From Nocardioides sp. dk884 (GTDB lineage: Bacteria > Actinomycetota > Actinomycetes > Propionibacteriales > Nocardioidaceae): a stretch of DNA of 64,000 nucleotides. The stretch is taken from positions 744,001 to 808,000 of the forward strand of contig NZ_CP045649.1 of NCBI RefSeq assembly GCF_009557055.1, in the 5' to 3' direction. Numbering within the stretch: position 1 is the stretch's first letter; each line of letters opens with the position of its first letter. Both the position numbers and the translations under genes were made by a program. A model generated the notes under the pieces. That model did no database searches. It was given only the letters and a program-made list of their open reading frames with translations, and had not been told where the DNA came from. Below are positions 47,929 to 57,324 of this stretch, in pieces.

Positions 47929-49744
47929 CCCGGACGCGGGCCCGTGTCGAGGTGTCGCGCAGCGTCGGGCTCACGACGCTGCCGGCGTAGTCGACGCGCA
48001 GCCGGCCCGCCTGGGTCGGACGCCAGGTCAGCGTGGCGGTGTGCGCGGTCGGGCCGACCCGCTTCAGGCGCAGCGTGCGCAGCACCCGGGCCGCGCCACG
48101 GCGCGGCTCGAAGGTGACCGTCACCTGGCGGGCCGCGCCGCCGCGGGCACCGGTGAGGCGCACCTTCCAGGTCGCCTTCTTCCCGGCGGTGACCCGCCGG
48201 GCCGGCGGGCTCACCCGCAGTGCGGAGGCGACGACCGTCGTGCTCACCGGCGGCGGGGTCGCGGCCACCGGGCGGCGCTTCCAGATCGCCACGGTGTTGC
48301 GGTCGAAGGAGCTGAAGACCATCTCGGTGACCCCGTCGGCGTCGAGGTCGGCGACCGCGCCGCCGCCGGACTGCCCGAACTCCTCGCCGGGGCTGCTCAG
48401 CGTGTGCAGCCGGGTGGCGCCGTCGGCGAGCTGCTCGATCCAGAACAGCCGGCGGTCACCGTCGCCGGAGACCGCGAGGTCGATGTCGCCGTCGCCGTCC
48501 ACGTCGCCGTACCCGAAGACGCCGGGGGCGCCCTGTCCGTAGGTGGGGCGGGAGGTGATCTCGTCGCCGGGGAAGATCGGCACGGTGCCGTCGGTGTAGT
48601 CGGCGGGGCAGGTGGGCGTCGGGGTGGTCGGCGTCGACAGGGTGGTGACCGCCCACGGCTGGCGCGGGTCGGCCGGCGGAACGAGCTCCATCACCTTCTC
48701 GGCGGGGAGGTAGGGCTGCAGGCAGCGGTTCATGTGGTTGGTGCCGATCCAGGACACGGTGCCGGGGCCGCGGAAGCCCGGGACGGGGCGGATCTGGAAG
48801 CCCATGCCGACGCCCACGGCGCTGCCGGCGGTCTGCGCGAGCGTGGCGATCGTGTGTGCGGTGAAGTCGTCCGCGCTGAGCCCGGGCGTGGCGTCGGTGG
48901 CGTGCTCGAGCCACAGGAAGGTCGCCCGCCCGGCGTCCTCCGGGCCGCCGCCCACGTCGAAGTACTGCGCGGTGACGATGTCGAGGTCGCCGTCCGCGTC
49001 GACGTCGTGCACGACCGGCAGGCTGCCGCCGACGTCGGCCAGGGCGACCGGGGCGTCGAAGGTCAGGTCCTCGTTGCCCTGGAAGAAGTGGGTCTCGACC
49101 TGGTCGTCGGTCTGGTCGCTGGGGTTGCCGCCCTGCTCGGCGACACTGACCAGGTCGAGGATCCCGTCGCCGTCGAGGTCGATGTGCTGCACGCCGTGGT
49201 AGGACCACGGCTGGCCGGTGATGATGTCGTGGCGCACGAAGGGCAGGGGAGTGCCGTCGGCGGCGAGGCCGGCGTTCTCCCACCAGGTGATCGCGCCGCG
49301 GGAGTTGCCGGCGAAGGAGTCGAAGAAGTTGCCGGACGGGACGACCAGGTCGGTGTCGCCGTCCCCGTCGACGTCGGTGAGGGTCGGCTGGTTGGGGAAG
49401 ATGATGTTCGCGCTGGCGTCGAAGACGCTCACCTTGCGCCAGTCGGAGAGGTTGGCGCGAGGTCGGTAGACCTGCAGGCTGCCGCCGGTGCTGGGCACGC
49501 CTCGCGGGCCCAGGGCGCCGAAGCCGCTGGTCACGATGTTCTGCTCGCCGGCGAAGACCTCGCCGACCACGGTGAAGCTCGCTCCCTGCACCGCGGTGTC
49601 CACGTTGACCCGGTCGAAGGCGGCCGGCTTCGCGTCCGGCGCGGCGGGTGCCGCCGTCCCCGGAGCGGAGGTCAGGAGCGCGAGGGGGAGGGCGAGCGCG
49701 AGAGCGCCACCGGCGCGTCGGCGCCGTCGTCGAAGCAGGGACAC
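47915..49744 (-). CDS. Secreted FG-GAP/VCBS repeat protein
   Basis: A 609-residue protein with an Arg-rich N-terminus and a hydrophobic signal peptide (ALALALPLALLTSAPGTAAPA). At least five FG-GAP-type calcium loops are visible: TDVDGDGDTDLVV, DLDGDGILDLVSV, HDVDADGDLDIVTA, GDVDGDGDIDLAVS and ADLDADGVTEMVF, giving an integrin-like beta-propeller. A C-terminal immunoglobulin-like or fibronectin-like domain follows (about residues 500-609). It is probably extracellular; binding partner unknown. GTG 49744. Confidence 0.85.
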   Translation of the reverse strand: MSLLRRRRRRAGGALALALPLALLTSAPGTAAPAAPDAKPAAFDRVNVDTAVQGASFTVVGEVFAGEQNIVTSGFGALGPRGVPSTGGSLQVYRPRANLSDWRKVSVFDASANIIFPNQPTLTDVDGDGDTDLVVPSGNFFDSFAGNSRGAITWWENAGLAADGTPLPFVRHDIITGQPWSYHGVQHIDLDGDGILDLVSVAEQGGNPSDQTDDQVETHFFQGNEDLTFDAPVALADVGGSLPVVHDVDADGDLDIVTAQYFDVGGGPEDAGRATFLWLEHATDATPGLSADDFTAHTIATLAQTAGSAVGVGMGFQIRPVPGFRGPGTVSWIGTNHMNRCLQPYLPAEKVMELVPPADPRQPWAVTTLSTPTTPTPTCPADYTDGTVPIFPGDEITSRPTYGQGAPGVFGYGDVDGDGDIDLAVSGDGDRRLFWIEQLADGATRLHTLSSPGEEFGQSGGGAVADLDADGVTEMVFSSFDRNTVAIWKRRPVAATPPPVSTTVVASALRVSPPARRVTAGKKATWKVRLTGARGGAARQVTVTFEPRRGAARVLRTLRLKRVGPTAHTATLTWRPTQAGRLRVDYAGSVVSPTLRDTSTRARVRVTLR

Positions 49745-49823
49745 GGGGACCGTCCTTGGGGTCGCGGAGCTGGAGCGCCCACCATGGCGGAACTTCGCAC
49801 AATGTGAGGAGGATTATGCGAAA

Positions 49824-50795
49824 TCAGTTCGCTGTCGGGACGGCAGCGCCCCGGCGCAACTCCCAGGCGCGGGCGGCCAGCATCACCGCGGCGGCCAGCG
49901 CGGCCCCGGCGACGATGTCGATGACGTAGTGCTCGGCGAAGTAGACCAGCGCCAGCGACATCGCCAGCGGGTAGGCCGCGAGCAGCCAGCGCCAGGGTGT
50001 GCGCAGGCGCCAGACGGCGTACATCGCGACCAGGAAGGCGATGCCGGCGTGCAGCGAGGGCATCGCGGCGACGGGGTTGCCGACGCCTTGGAGGATCAGG
50101 TCGAAGCGACCCAGTCCGAGGTCGGCCCAGCCGCGGCTGGTGATCCGGGTGACCTCGCCCATGTAGCCGTCGCGGGAGGCCATCCACGGCGGGGCCATCG
50201 GGTAGAGGATGTAGACGACGAGCGCGCCGAAGTTGATCATCAGGTAGCGCCGCATCCACATCAGCCACTCGGTGCGGTTGCGCATCCACAGCACCGCCGC
50301 CATGGTCAGCCCGACCAGGAAGTGCGAGGCGTAGACGGTGGTGAGCGCGACGTCGTACCAGCGTGGCGCGAGGTCGCGGGTGCACGGGTCACCGCACCAG
50401 GCGTCCTGGAGCCGCTCGGTGGGCGTGATCCCGCCGCCGAGCCACTCATCGACCCGGATCGGCATGGTGATGTGCACCGGCAGCCCGAGCTCGTCGGTGA
50501 GCCCGCGGCTGTAGAAGTACACGATCAGCCCGAGGACCGGCAGCGACCAGTCGCGCAGGAACCGCAGGTGCGAGCGCGCCGGGGCCTCGATGTTCCAGGC
50601 GATGGTGCCCAGCCACAGCCACAAGAAGACCTGCACCGTGTCGTTGGGGATGCCGAGCAGCTCGATCCAGACGATCAGCAGCCCGGCGTAGGCCAGCATC
50701 GCGCAGGCCCGCGCCGATCGGCGGGTCTGGCCCTCCGGGTCAGGGGGCGACGAGAGCGCCGGATCGGTCTGGACGGTTCCGGCCCGCTCCATCAT
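49824..50795 (-). CDS. PAP2-superfamily membrane phosphatase, AUR1/inositolphosphotransferase-like
   Basis: A 323-residue protein with about six membrane helices. Near the C-terminus it has YPMAPPWMASRDG, the MPSLHAGIAFLVAMYAVWRL motif (His) and YFAEHYVIDIVAGAALAA (His and Asp), the catalytic triad region of the PAP2_3/AUR1-like group. Such enzymes transfer or remove phosphate-linked head groups of lipids (e.g. phosphoinositol). It ends an operon with two acyl-CoA dehydrogenases (10-bp gap), an unexpected pairing. Substrate unknown. Confidence 0.85.
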   Translation of the reverse strand: MMERAGTVQTDPALSSPPDPEGQTRRSARACAMLAYAGLLIVWIELLGIPNDTVQVFLWLWLGTIAWNIEAPARSHLRFLRDWSLPVLGLIVYFYSRGLTDELGLPVHITMPIRVDEWLGGGITPTERLQDAWCGDPCTRDLAPRWYDVALTTVYASHFLVGLTMAAVLWMRNRTEWLMWMRRYLMINFGALVVYILYPMAPPWMASRDGYMGEVTRITSRGWADLGLGRFDLILQGVGNPVAAMPSLHAGIAFLVAMYAVWRLRTPWRWLLAAYPLAMSLALVYFAEHYVIDIVAGAALAAAVMLAARAWELRRGAAVPTAN

Positions 50796-50805
50796 GCGCG
50801 CCAGT

Positions 50806-51996
50806 CTAGGGGGCCTCGCCCTCCCCGCGTCGCCCGGCCAGCGGGTCCAGAGCGGCGTACCCGCCCACCCCGGCGGCGAGCGTGGCGAGGTGGTGGTGGC
50901 CGTCGCCGAGCAGATGGTCGAGCGCGGTGAGGCGTGCGGTCAGGTTGCCGACGAGGTACTCGGCGGTCATCGCGATGCCGCCGTGCAGCTGGATCGCCTC
51001 CTGGCCGATGTGGCGACCCGAGCGGCTGACCTGCAGCCCGGCACGCGCGGCCGCCTCGCCGGCCCGCTCGCGGTCCCCGGTGGCCAGCACCATCGCCGCC
51101 CAGAGGGTCGTCGAGCGGGCCATCTCCAAGGAGACGTACATGTCCGCGGCGCGGAAGGTGAGCGCCTGGAAGGTCGCCAGCGGCACGCCGAACTGCTTGC
51201 GGGTGCGCAGGTAGTCGGTGGTGCTCGAGAGGGCGACCTCCATCGCGCCCAGCGCCTCGTGGCAGGCCGCGACCCGGGCCTGAGCGGCCGCGGCCACGAT
51301 CGTCGCGGACTGGTCGACGCCGGGCGCGCCGAGGCGGGTCGCCGGGGCGCCGTCGAAGGCGATGCGCGCCGCGCGGCCCCCGTCGTACGTCGAGTAGCCG
51401 GTGCGGCTGACCCCGGGTCCGTCGCCGGGCACCAGGAACAGGCCGGTGCCGCCGGCGGGCAGGGCGGCGCTGACCACGAGCAGGTCCGCGCGCAGTCCGT
51501 GCACCACCGGCTCCTTGACCCCGCCGAGCAGCCAGGTGCCGTCGGGGTCCGAGGCGGTCACGGTGGTGGCGGTGGGGCTCCAGCGCGCGCCCGCCCCCGG
51601 GCTGCCCCAGGGCTCGTGGTGGGCGAAGGCCAGCAGCACCTCGCCGGCGCTCAGCCGGCCCAGGACGTCGGCCTGCTGCTCGGGGGTGCCGGCCGCGGCG
51701 ACCAGGCCGCCGGCGAGCACCACGGAGGTGAGGAACGGCTCGGGCGCGAGCACCCGGCCCAGCTCGGCGGCCACGATCCCGACCTCGACAGGTCCGGCGC
51801 CGACGCCCCCGACCTCCTCGGCGAAGGGCAGGCCCAGCACGCCCATCTCGGCCAGCTGGGTCCAGACCTTCTCGCTGAACCCGGGCTCCTCGGCCACGGC
51901 GCGTCGCCGCTGCTCGAAGTCGCCGTAGGCCCGGGTCGCGAGCCCGCGCACCGCGTCGCGCAGCGCGACCTGCTCGTCGTCATAGGTGAAGTCCAT
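50806..51996 (-). CDS. Acyl-CoA dehydrogenase, probable non-catalytic partner subunit
   Basis: A 396-residue acyl-CoA-dehydrogenase-fold protein that lacks several classic motifs: the usual TEP loop is degenerate and the YEGTS-type glutamate is missing at the C-terminus. It does keep RTRKQFGVPLATFQALTFRAADMY and QLHGGIAMTAEY. Together with the adjacent full enzyme this resembles the alpha2-beta2 heterotetrameric FadE pairs of mycobacterial sterol side-chain breakdown (family knowledge). It starts 10 bp after its partner gene. Confidence 0.85.
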   Translation of the reverse strand: MDFTYDDEQVALRDAVRGLATRAYGDFEQRRRAVAEEPGFSEKVWTQLAEMGVLGLPFAEEVGGVGAGPVEVGIVAAELGRVLAPEPFLTSVVLAGGLVAAAGTPEQQADVLGRLSAGEVLLAFAHHEPWGSPGAGARWSPTATTVTASDPDGTWLLGGVKEPVVHGLRADLLVVSAALPAGGTGLFLVPGDGPGVSRTGYSTYDGGRAARIAFDGAPATRLGAPGVDQSATIVAAAAQARVAACHEALGAMEVALSSTTDYLRTRKQFGVPLATFQALTFRAADMYVSLEMARSTTLWAAMVLATGDRERAGEAAARAGLQVSRSGRHIGQEAIQLHGGIAMTAEYLVGNLTARLTALDHLLGDGHHHLATLAAGVGGYAALDPLAGRRGEGEAP

Positions 51997-52006
51997 GCCG
52001 TGCTCC

Positions 52007-53158
52007 TCAGAGTCCCAGGATCGTGCGGGCGATGATCTGGCGCTGGATCTCGTTGGACCCGCCGTAGATCGAGGCCTTGCGGAGGTTCAGGTACGCCGGC
52101 GCCGCGAGGTGGGTCCACTCGGGCAGGTCGCTCCCGGCGCCCGCTCCCGAGGAGTACGCCGCGGGCCCGGCCAGGTCGAGCACCAGCTCGCTGACCGCCT
52201 GCTGGAGCTCGGTGCCCTTGAGCTTGAGCACCGAGCTGGCCGGATGGGGCTCCCCGCCGGCGGAGTGCGCGGCCACGCGCAGCGCGGTGAGCTCGAGGGC
52301 GAGCAGCTCGTTCTCGAGCTCGGCGACCCGGGCGCGCAGCATCGGGTCGTTGAGCTGGGCGCCGGCGAGGCGCTTGGCGCGGGCCAGGTTGCGCTTGACG
52401 GTGCCGACCGGCGCGACCCCCACCCGCTCGTTGCCGAGCAGGAACTTGGCCATCGTCCAGCCCTGGTTGACCTCGCCCACGAGGTTGTCGCCGGGGACAC
52501 GGACGTCGGTGAACCAGACCTCGTTGACCTCGTGGCCGCCGTCGATCAGCTGGATCGGGCGGACCTCGAGCCCCGGGCTGGTCATGTCGATGAGCAGCAT
52601 CGAGATGCCGGCCTGCTTCTTGGCCTCCGGGTCGGTGCGCACGAGGGTGAAGATCCAGTCGCCGTACTGCCCGAGCGTGGTCCAGGTCTTCTGGCCGTTG
52701 ACGATCCAGTCGTCGCCGTCGCGTACGGCGGTGGTGCGCAGCCCGGCGAGGTCGGAGCCGGCGTCGGGCTCGGAGAAGCCCTGGCTCCACCAGATGTCGA
52801 GGTTGGCGGTCGCCGGGAGGAAGCGCTGCTTCATCTCCTCGCTGGCGAACTGGGCGAGCACCGGCCCGATCATGCTGGTGTTGAACGGCAGCGGCGCCGG
52901 CACGCCCGCCGCCTGCATCTCCTCCAGCCACAGGTGCCGGCGCAGGTCGCTCCAGTCGCGCCCGCCCCACTCCACCGGCCAGTGCGGCACCGCGAGCCCC
53001 GCGGCGTTGAGGGTGCGCTGGGTCTCGACGTAGGCATCGCGCCCGAGCTCTCGACCGGCGATGACGGTCTCGCGGAACTCCGCGGGGACCTGGGTCGTGA
53101 AGAACGTGCGCATCTCCTCGCGGAACGCCTCGTCCTCGGGTGACAGCTCGAGCTGCAT
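52007..53158 (-). CDS. Acyl-CoA dehydrogenase, probable catalytic subunit of an alpha2-beta2 enzyme
   Basis: A 383-residue FAD enzyme with QGFSEPDAGSDLAGLRTTA, WIVNGQKTWTTLGQYGDW and the C-terminal YGGSNEIQRQIIARTILGL, typical of the FadE26/29-like actinobacterial group. It is first gene of the pair-plus-PAP2 operon. ATG 53158 with AGGAGGAAGGGG upstream; the longer open frame to 53392 runs into the divergent hrpA region. Substrate may be a sterol- or polyketide-derived acyl-CoA, but this is inference. Confidence 0.88.
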   Translation of the reverse strand: MQLELSPEDEAFREEMRTFFTTQVPAEFRETVIAGRELGRDAYVETQRTLNAAGLAVPHWPVEWGGRDWSDLRRHLWLEEMQAAGVPAPLPFNTSMIGPVLAQFASEEMKQRFLPATANLDIWWSQGFSEPDAGSDLAGLRTTAVRDGDDWIVNGQKTWTTLGQYGDWIFTLVRTDPEAKKQAGISMLLIDMTSPGLEVRPIQLIDGGHEVNEVWFTDVRVPGDNLVGEVNQGWTMAKFLLGNERVGVAPVGTVKRNLARAKRLAGAQLNDPMLRARVAELENELLALELTALRVAAHSAGGEPHPASSVLKLKGTELQQAVSELVLDLAGPAAYSSGAGAGSDLPEWTHLAAPAYLNLRKASIYGGSNEIQRQIIARTILGL

Positions 53159-53369
53159 GCGAGCCCCTTCCTCCTGGGTGCGGCCAGGTGCGGCCGTGTG
53201 ACCCACATCATGTCTGGTGGGGTGCAACGGCGGTACCGGTTCGGCCCATGCCACCACCCCGGGCTCGGGGTTTTGTGCGCTCCGCCCCGTCCGCGCCGTA
53301 CGCCGCGCCGTCCCGACTGCGTCCACCGCGGCACCGCCATGGGGTGGGGGTTGGCACAATGGCCGGGCC
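53159..53369. promoter_or_regulatory. Divergent control region, acyl-CoA dehydrogenase pair / hrpA
   Basis: 211 bp without a gene. It holds the second copy of the 19-bp motif (53270-53288, minus-strand reading GGGGCGGAGCGCACAAAAC), directly abutting a small stem ACCCCG-GGCT-CGGGGT (53256-53271) followed by TTT, and the 8-mer GGTCACAC (about 53197-53204 on the minus strand). No strong -35/-10 pair is clear for hrpA. Confidence 0.5.
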
Positions 53370-56300
53370 ATGACCGACGAGCTCTCGATCACCTACCCGC
53401 CGGAGCTCCCGGTCACCCAGCGCCGCGAGGACATCGCGGCCGCGATCCGCGACCACCAGGTCGTGATCGTGGCCGGCGAGACCGGCTCGGGAAAGACCAC
53501 CCAGCTGCCGAAGATCTGCCTGGAGCTCGGCCGCGGCCGGCGCGGGCGCAAGGGCGGCGGGCTGATCGGGCACACCCAGCCGCGGCGGATCGCGGCGCGC
53601 TCGGTGGCCGAGCGGATCGCCGAGGAGCTCGGCACCGAGCTCGGCGGCCCCGACGGCGTGGTCGGCTACCAGGTGCGCTTCACCGACCGCACCTCGCGCA
53701 GCACCCGCGTGAAGCTGATGACCGACGGCATCCTGCTCGCCGAGCTCCAGCGCGACCGGATGCTGCGCAAGTACGACACGATCATCATCGACGAGGCCCA
53801 CGAGCGCAGCCTCAACATCGACTTCCTGCTCGGCTACCTCAGGCAGCTGCTGCCGCGCCGACCCGACCTCAAGCTCGTCATCACCTCCGCGACCATCGAC
53901 CCGGAGCGGTTCGCCGCGCACTTCGCCGACGTACGCACCGGTGAGCCGGCACCGATCATCGAGGTCTCCGGGCGCACCTACCCGGTGGAGGTGCGCTACC
54001 GGCCGCTGATGGAGCTGCCCGAGGAGGACGAGGAGGGCGAGCCGGTCGTCCGCGACCAGACCGAGGCGATCGCCGACGCGGTGCGCGAGCTGGTGGCCGA
54101 GGGACCCGGCGACATCCTGGTCTTCCTGCCCGGCGAGCGGGAGATCCGCGACACCGCCGAGGTGCTCGAGGGGCTCAACCTGCGCAACCCGCTCGAGATC
54201 GTGCCGCTCTACTCCCGCCTCTCGGCCGCGGAGCAGCACCGGGTCTTCGCCCGGCACAGCGGGCGCCGGGTGGTGCTGGCGACCAACGTCGCCGAGACGT
54301 CGCTGACCGTGCCCGGCATCCGCTACGTCGTGGACACCGGCGTGGCCCGGATCAGCCGCTACTCGGTGCGCAGCAAGGTCCAGCGGCTGCCGATCGAGGC
54401 GATCAGCCAGGCCTCGGCCAACCAGCGCTCCGGGCGTTGCGGGCGCGTCGAGGCCGGCATCGCGATCCGGCTCTACTCCGAGGAGGACTTCGCGGGCCGC
54501 CCGGAGTTCACCGACCCCGAGATCCTGCGCACCAACCTGGCCAGCGTCATCCTGCAGATGGCCAGCCTCGGCCTCGGCGAGGTCGCCCGCTTCCCGTTCG
54601 TCGAGCCCCCGGACCGGCGCAACATCACCGCCGGCGTGCAGCTGCTCGAGGAGCTCGGCGCGCTGCGCGCGGGTACCGCCTCGGGTGCCGAGGCGGCGCG
54701 CGGCGCCACGAAGCTGACCGAGCTGGGACGCCGCCTGGCGCGGCTGCCGATCGACCCCCGCCTGGGCCGCATGGTGCTCGAGGCCGAGAAGCTCGGCTGC
54801 CTGCGCGAGGTGGTCGTGATCGCGGCGGCGCTCTCGCTGCAGGACCCCCGCGAGCGCCCCGGCCCCGACCACCCCGCCGAGCAGGCCCGCGCCGACCAGC
54901 TGCACGCCCGGTTCAAGGCCGAGGGCAGCGACTTCCTGACCTGGCTGAACCTGTGGCGCTTCCTCAAGGACCAGCAGCGCGAGCTCTCCGGCAGCGCGTT
55001 CCGCCGGATGTGCAAGAAGGAGTTCCTCAACTACCTGCGGGTGCGCGAGTGGCAGGACTTCGAGTCCCAGCTGCGCCAGGTGTGCAAGGAGATGGGCGTC
55101 CACGTCGGGCAGCCCGCCGACACCCCCGACGCCGACGGGATCCACCAGGCGCTCCTGTCCGGCCTGCTGTCGCAGATCGGGCTGCTGGAGGAGCGCGACA
55201 AGGCCGGCTCGGGCCAGGGCGGTCAAGGCGGTCAGGCTCGCGACGGGCGCCGCCGCGGTCCGCGGGAGTACCTCGGCGCCCGGGGTGCGCGGTTCGCGAT
55301 CTTCCCCGGCAGCGTGGTGGCCCGCAAGAACCCTCCGTTCGTGATGGCCGGGGAGCTCGTCGAGACCGGCCGGCTGTGGGCGCGCCAGGTCGCGGGCATC
55401 CAGCCCGAGTGGGCCGAGCGCCTCGGCGGCGACCTGGTCAAGCGGACCTGGTCGGAGCCGCACTGGAGCAAGAAGCGGGCCGCGGTGATGGCCTACGAGC
55501 GCGCGACGCTGTACGGCGTACCGCTGGTGGCCGACCGGCTGGTCAGCTACGGCAAGGTCGACCCGGCGCTCGCCCGCGAGCTGTTCATCCGCCACGCGCT
55601 GGTGCACGGGGAGTGGCACAGCCGGCACCGGTTCCTCACCGAGAACCAGCGGCTGCTCGAGCAGGCCGAGGAGCTCGAGCACCGGGCCCGGCGCCGCGAC
55701 CTCGTGGTCGACGAGCACACCCTGTTCGACTTCTACGACGCCCGCGTCGGCGCCGAGGTGGTCAGCGGCGCCCACTTCGACCAGTGGTGGAAGCAGGCGC
55801 GGCGCACCCAGCCCGACCTGCTGACCTTCGACCCCGCGATGCTCACCCACGACACCGTGGAGGAGGTGCGCGCCGAGGACTACCCCGAGGAGTGGCGCAC
55901 CGACATCGGGGCGGGCCTGACCTTCCCGATCAGCTACCACTTCGAGCCCGGCACCGACGACGACGGCCTCACCATCGAGGTGCCGGTCGCGATGCTCAAC
56001 CGGGTCTCGGCCGCGGACTTCTCCTGGAACGTGCCGGGGCTGCGCGAGGAGCTGGTCACCGCGCTGATCCGCAGCCTGCCGAAGAACCTGCGGGTCAACC
56101 TGGTGCCCGCCCCGAACCGGGCGCGGGAGTTCCTCGCCGAGGTGCCGGCGGGGGAGGAGCCGCTGCTCGACGCCCTGGAGCGCTGGTGCCGGGCGCGCAC
56201 CGGGCTGGTCGTGCCGCGCGAGGCCTGGGACTGGGACAAGGTGCCCGAGCACCTGCGCCCGACGTACCGCGTCGTGGACGAGCAGGGACACGAGCGCGGC

Positions 56301-57278
56301 CGCGGCAAGGACCTCGAGGCGCTCAAGGCGCCGCTGCGCGGCTCCTTCCAGCAGGCCATCGCCGACGTGGCCAGCGAGAGCGGGCTGAGCCGCACCGGGG
56401 AGACCACCTGGACCTTCGGCACCATCGAGCGCTCCTTCGAGCAGAAGCGCGCCGGGCACGAGGTGCAGGCCTATCCGGCGCTGGTCGACGAGGGCCGGAC
56501 CGTCGGGCTGCAGGTCTACGGCTCTGCCGAGGAGCAGGAGGCCCGCCACCGCCTCGGCGTACGCCGCCTGCTGCTGCTCGAGCTCGACAAGCTCGACGGG
56601 CGTGGGGGGCCGGTCAAGCGGGTGCTCGACGGGCTCGGCAACGCCGAGAAGCTGGGCCTGGCCGGGTCGCCGTACGCCTCGGTCACCGACCTGTTGGAGG
56701 ACTGCCGGGCCGCGATCCTCGGCGCCGCGGTCGACGCACGTCCGCCGGTGTGGAGCGAGCAGGAGTACGTCGCGCTGCGCACCGAGGCCGGACGCGATCT
56801 GGAGGCGCACCTGCGCGCGATGCTCGCCGACGTGCTGCGGGTGCTGGACGCCTGGCGCCAGGCCGAGAAGGCGCTGAGCGGCCGCGCGGAGATGGCGCAG
56901 CTGCCGGCCCTGTCGGACATGAAGGCCCAGCTCGGACGGCTGGTGCACCGCGGGTTCATCGGCGAGGCCGGGCCCGCCCAGCTGCGCCGCTACCCGGTCT
57001 ACCTGGCCGCGCTGGCCCAGCGCCGCGCCCGCCTCGACGAGGGCGCCGCCGCGATCGGGCGGGACCGCCAGCTGATGGACCGCATCGGTGACCTGCAGGC
57101 CTCCTGGCTGCACCAGGTCGAGGCGCTGCCCGCGGGCCGCCCGCCGGGGGAGTCGCTGCGCCAGGTGCGCTGGATGCTGGAGGAGTACCGGGTCTCGCTG
57201 TGGGCCCAGCAGCTCGGGACGCCGTACCCGGTGAGCGACCAGCGGATCCGCAAGGCGCTGGGCCGTGCGGGCTCCTGA
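53370..57278 (+). CDS. hrpA: ATP-dependent RNA helicase, HrpA type (DEAH box)
   Basis: A 1302-residue DEAH-box helicase, full length for HrpA. Motifs: Walker A GETGSGKT at residues 36-43, motif Ia TQPRRIAARSV, DEAH at 141-144, SAT at 173-175, motif V NVAETSLTVPGIRYVVDTG and motif VI QRSGRCGRVEAG, then the winged-helix/OB region and the long DUF3418 C-terminal half. It unwinds RNA and has been linked to ribosome rescue and mRNA cleavage in E. coli. ATG 53370 is taken as the start; the open frame back to 53217 is in the intergenic region. Confidence 0.95.
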   Translation: MTDELSITYPPELPVTQRREDIAAAIRDHQVVIVAGETGSGKTTQLPKICLELGRGRRGRKGGGLIGHTQPRRIAARSVAERIAEELGTELGGPDGVVGYQVRFTDRTSRSTRVKLMTDGILLAELQRDRMLRKYDTIIIDEAHERSLNIDFLLGYLRQLLPRRPDLKLVITSATIDPERFAAHFADVRTGEPAPIIEVSGRTYPVEVRYRPLMELPEEDEEGEPVVRDQTEAIADAVRELVAEGPGDILVFLPGEREIRDTAEVLEGLNLRNPLEIVPLYSRLSAAEQHRVFARHSGRRVVLATNVAETSLTVPGIRYVVDTGVARISRYSVRSKVQRLPIEAISQASANQRSGRCGRVEAGIAIRLYSEEDFAGRPEFTDPEILRTNLASVILQMASLGLGEVARFPFVEPPDRRNITAGVQLLEELGALRAGTASGAEAARGATKLTELGRRLARLPIDPRLGRMVLEAEKLGCLREVVVIAAALSLQDPRERPGPDHPAEQARADQLHARFKAEGSDFLTWLNLWRFLKDQQRELSGSAFRRMCKKEFLNYLRVREWQDFESQLRQVCKEMGVHVGQPADTPDADGIHQALLSGLLSQIGLLEERDKAGSGQGGQGGQARDGRRRGPREYLGARGARFAIFPGSVVARKNPPFVMAGELVETGRLWARQVAGIQPEWAERLGGDLVKRTWSEPHWSKKRAAVMAYERATLYGVPLVADRLVSYGKVDPALARELFIRHALVHGEWHSRHRFLTENQRLLEQAEELEHRARRRDLVVDEHTLFDFYDARVGAEVVSGAHFDQWWKQARRTQPDLLTFDPAMLTHDTVEEVRAEDYPEEWRTDIGAGLTFPISYHFEPGTDDDGLTIEVPVAMLNRVSAADFSWNVPGLREELVTALIRSLPKNLRVNLVPAPNRAREFLAEVPAGEEPLLDALERWCRARTGLVVPREAWDWDKVPEHLRPTYRVVDEQGHERGRGKDLEALKAPLRGSFQQAIADVASESGLSRTGETTWTFGTIERSFEQKRAGHEVQAYPALVDEGRTVGLQVYGSAEEQEARHRLGVRRLLLLELDKLDGRGGPVKRVLDGLGNAEKLGLAGSPYASVTDLLEDCRAAILGAAVDARPPVWSEQEYVALRTEAGRDLEAHLRAMLADVLRVLDAWRQAEKALSGRAEMAQLPALSDMKAQLGRLVHRGFIGEAGPAQLRRYPVYLAALAQRRARLDEGAAAIGRDRQLMDRIGDLQASWLHQVEALPAGRPPGESLRQVRWMLEEYRVSLWAQQLGTPYPVSDQRIRKALGRAGS

Positions 57279-57312
57279 CCGGCTGGTCCACGGCGGCGCA
57301 TCGGGCGCGCCG

Positions 57313-57318
57313 TAGGCT
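57313..57318 (+). promoter_or_regulatory. -10 element for a leaderless transcript
   Basis: TAGGCT lies 6 nt before the GTG at 57325. No obvious -35 is seen. Confidence 0.5.
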
Positions 57319-57324
57319 CGTCGG

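Noticed and set aside
53256..53274. Terminator-like hairpin ACCCCG-GGCT-CGGGGT followed by TTT
   Set aside because: It lies between divergent genes with nothing upstream to terminate on the plus strand; more likely part of the control region or chance.
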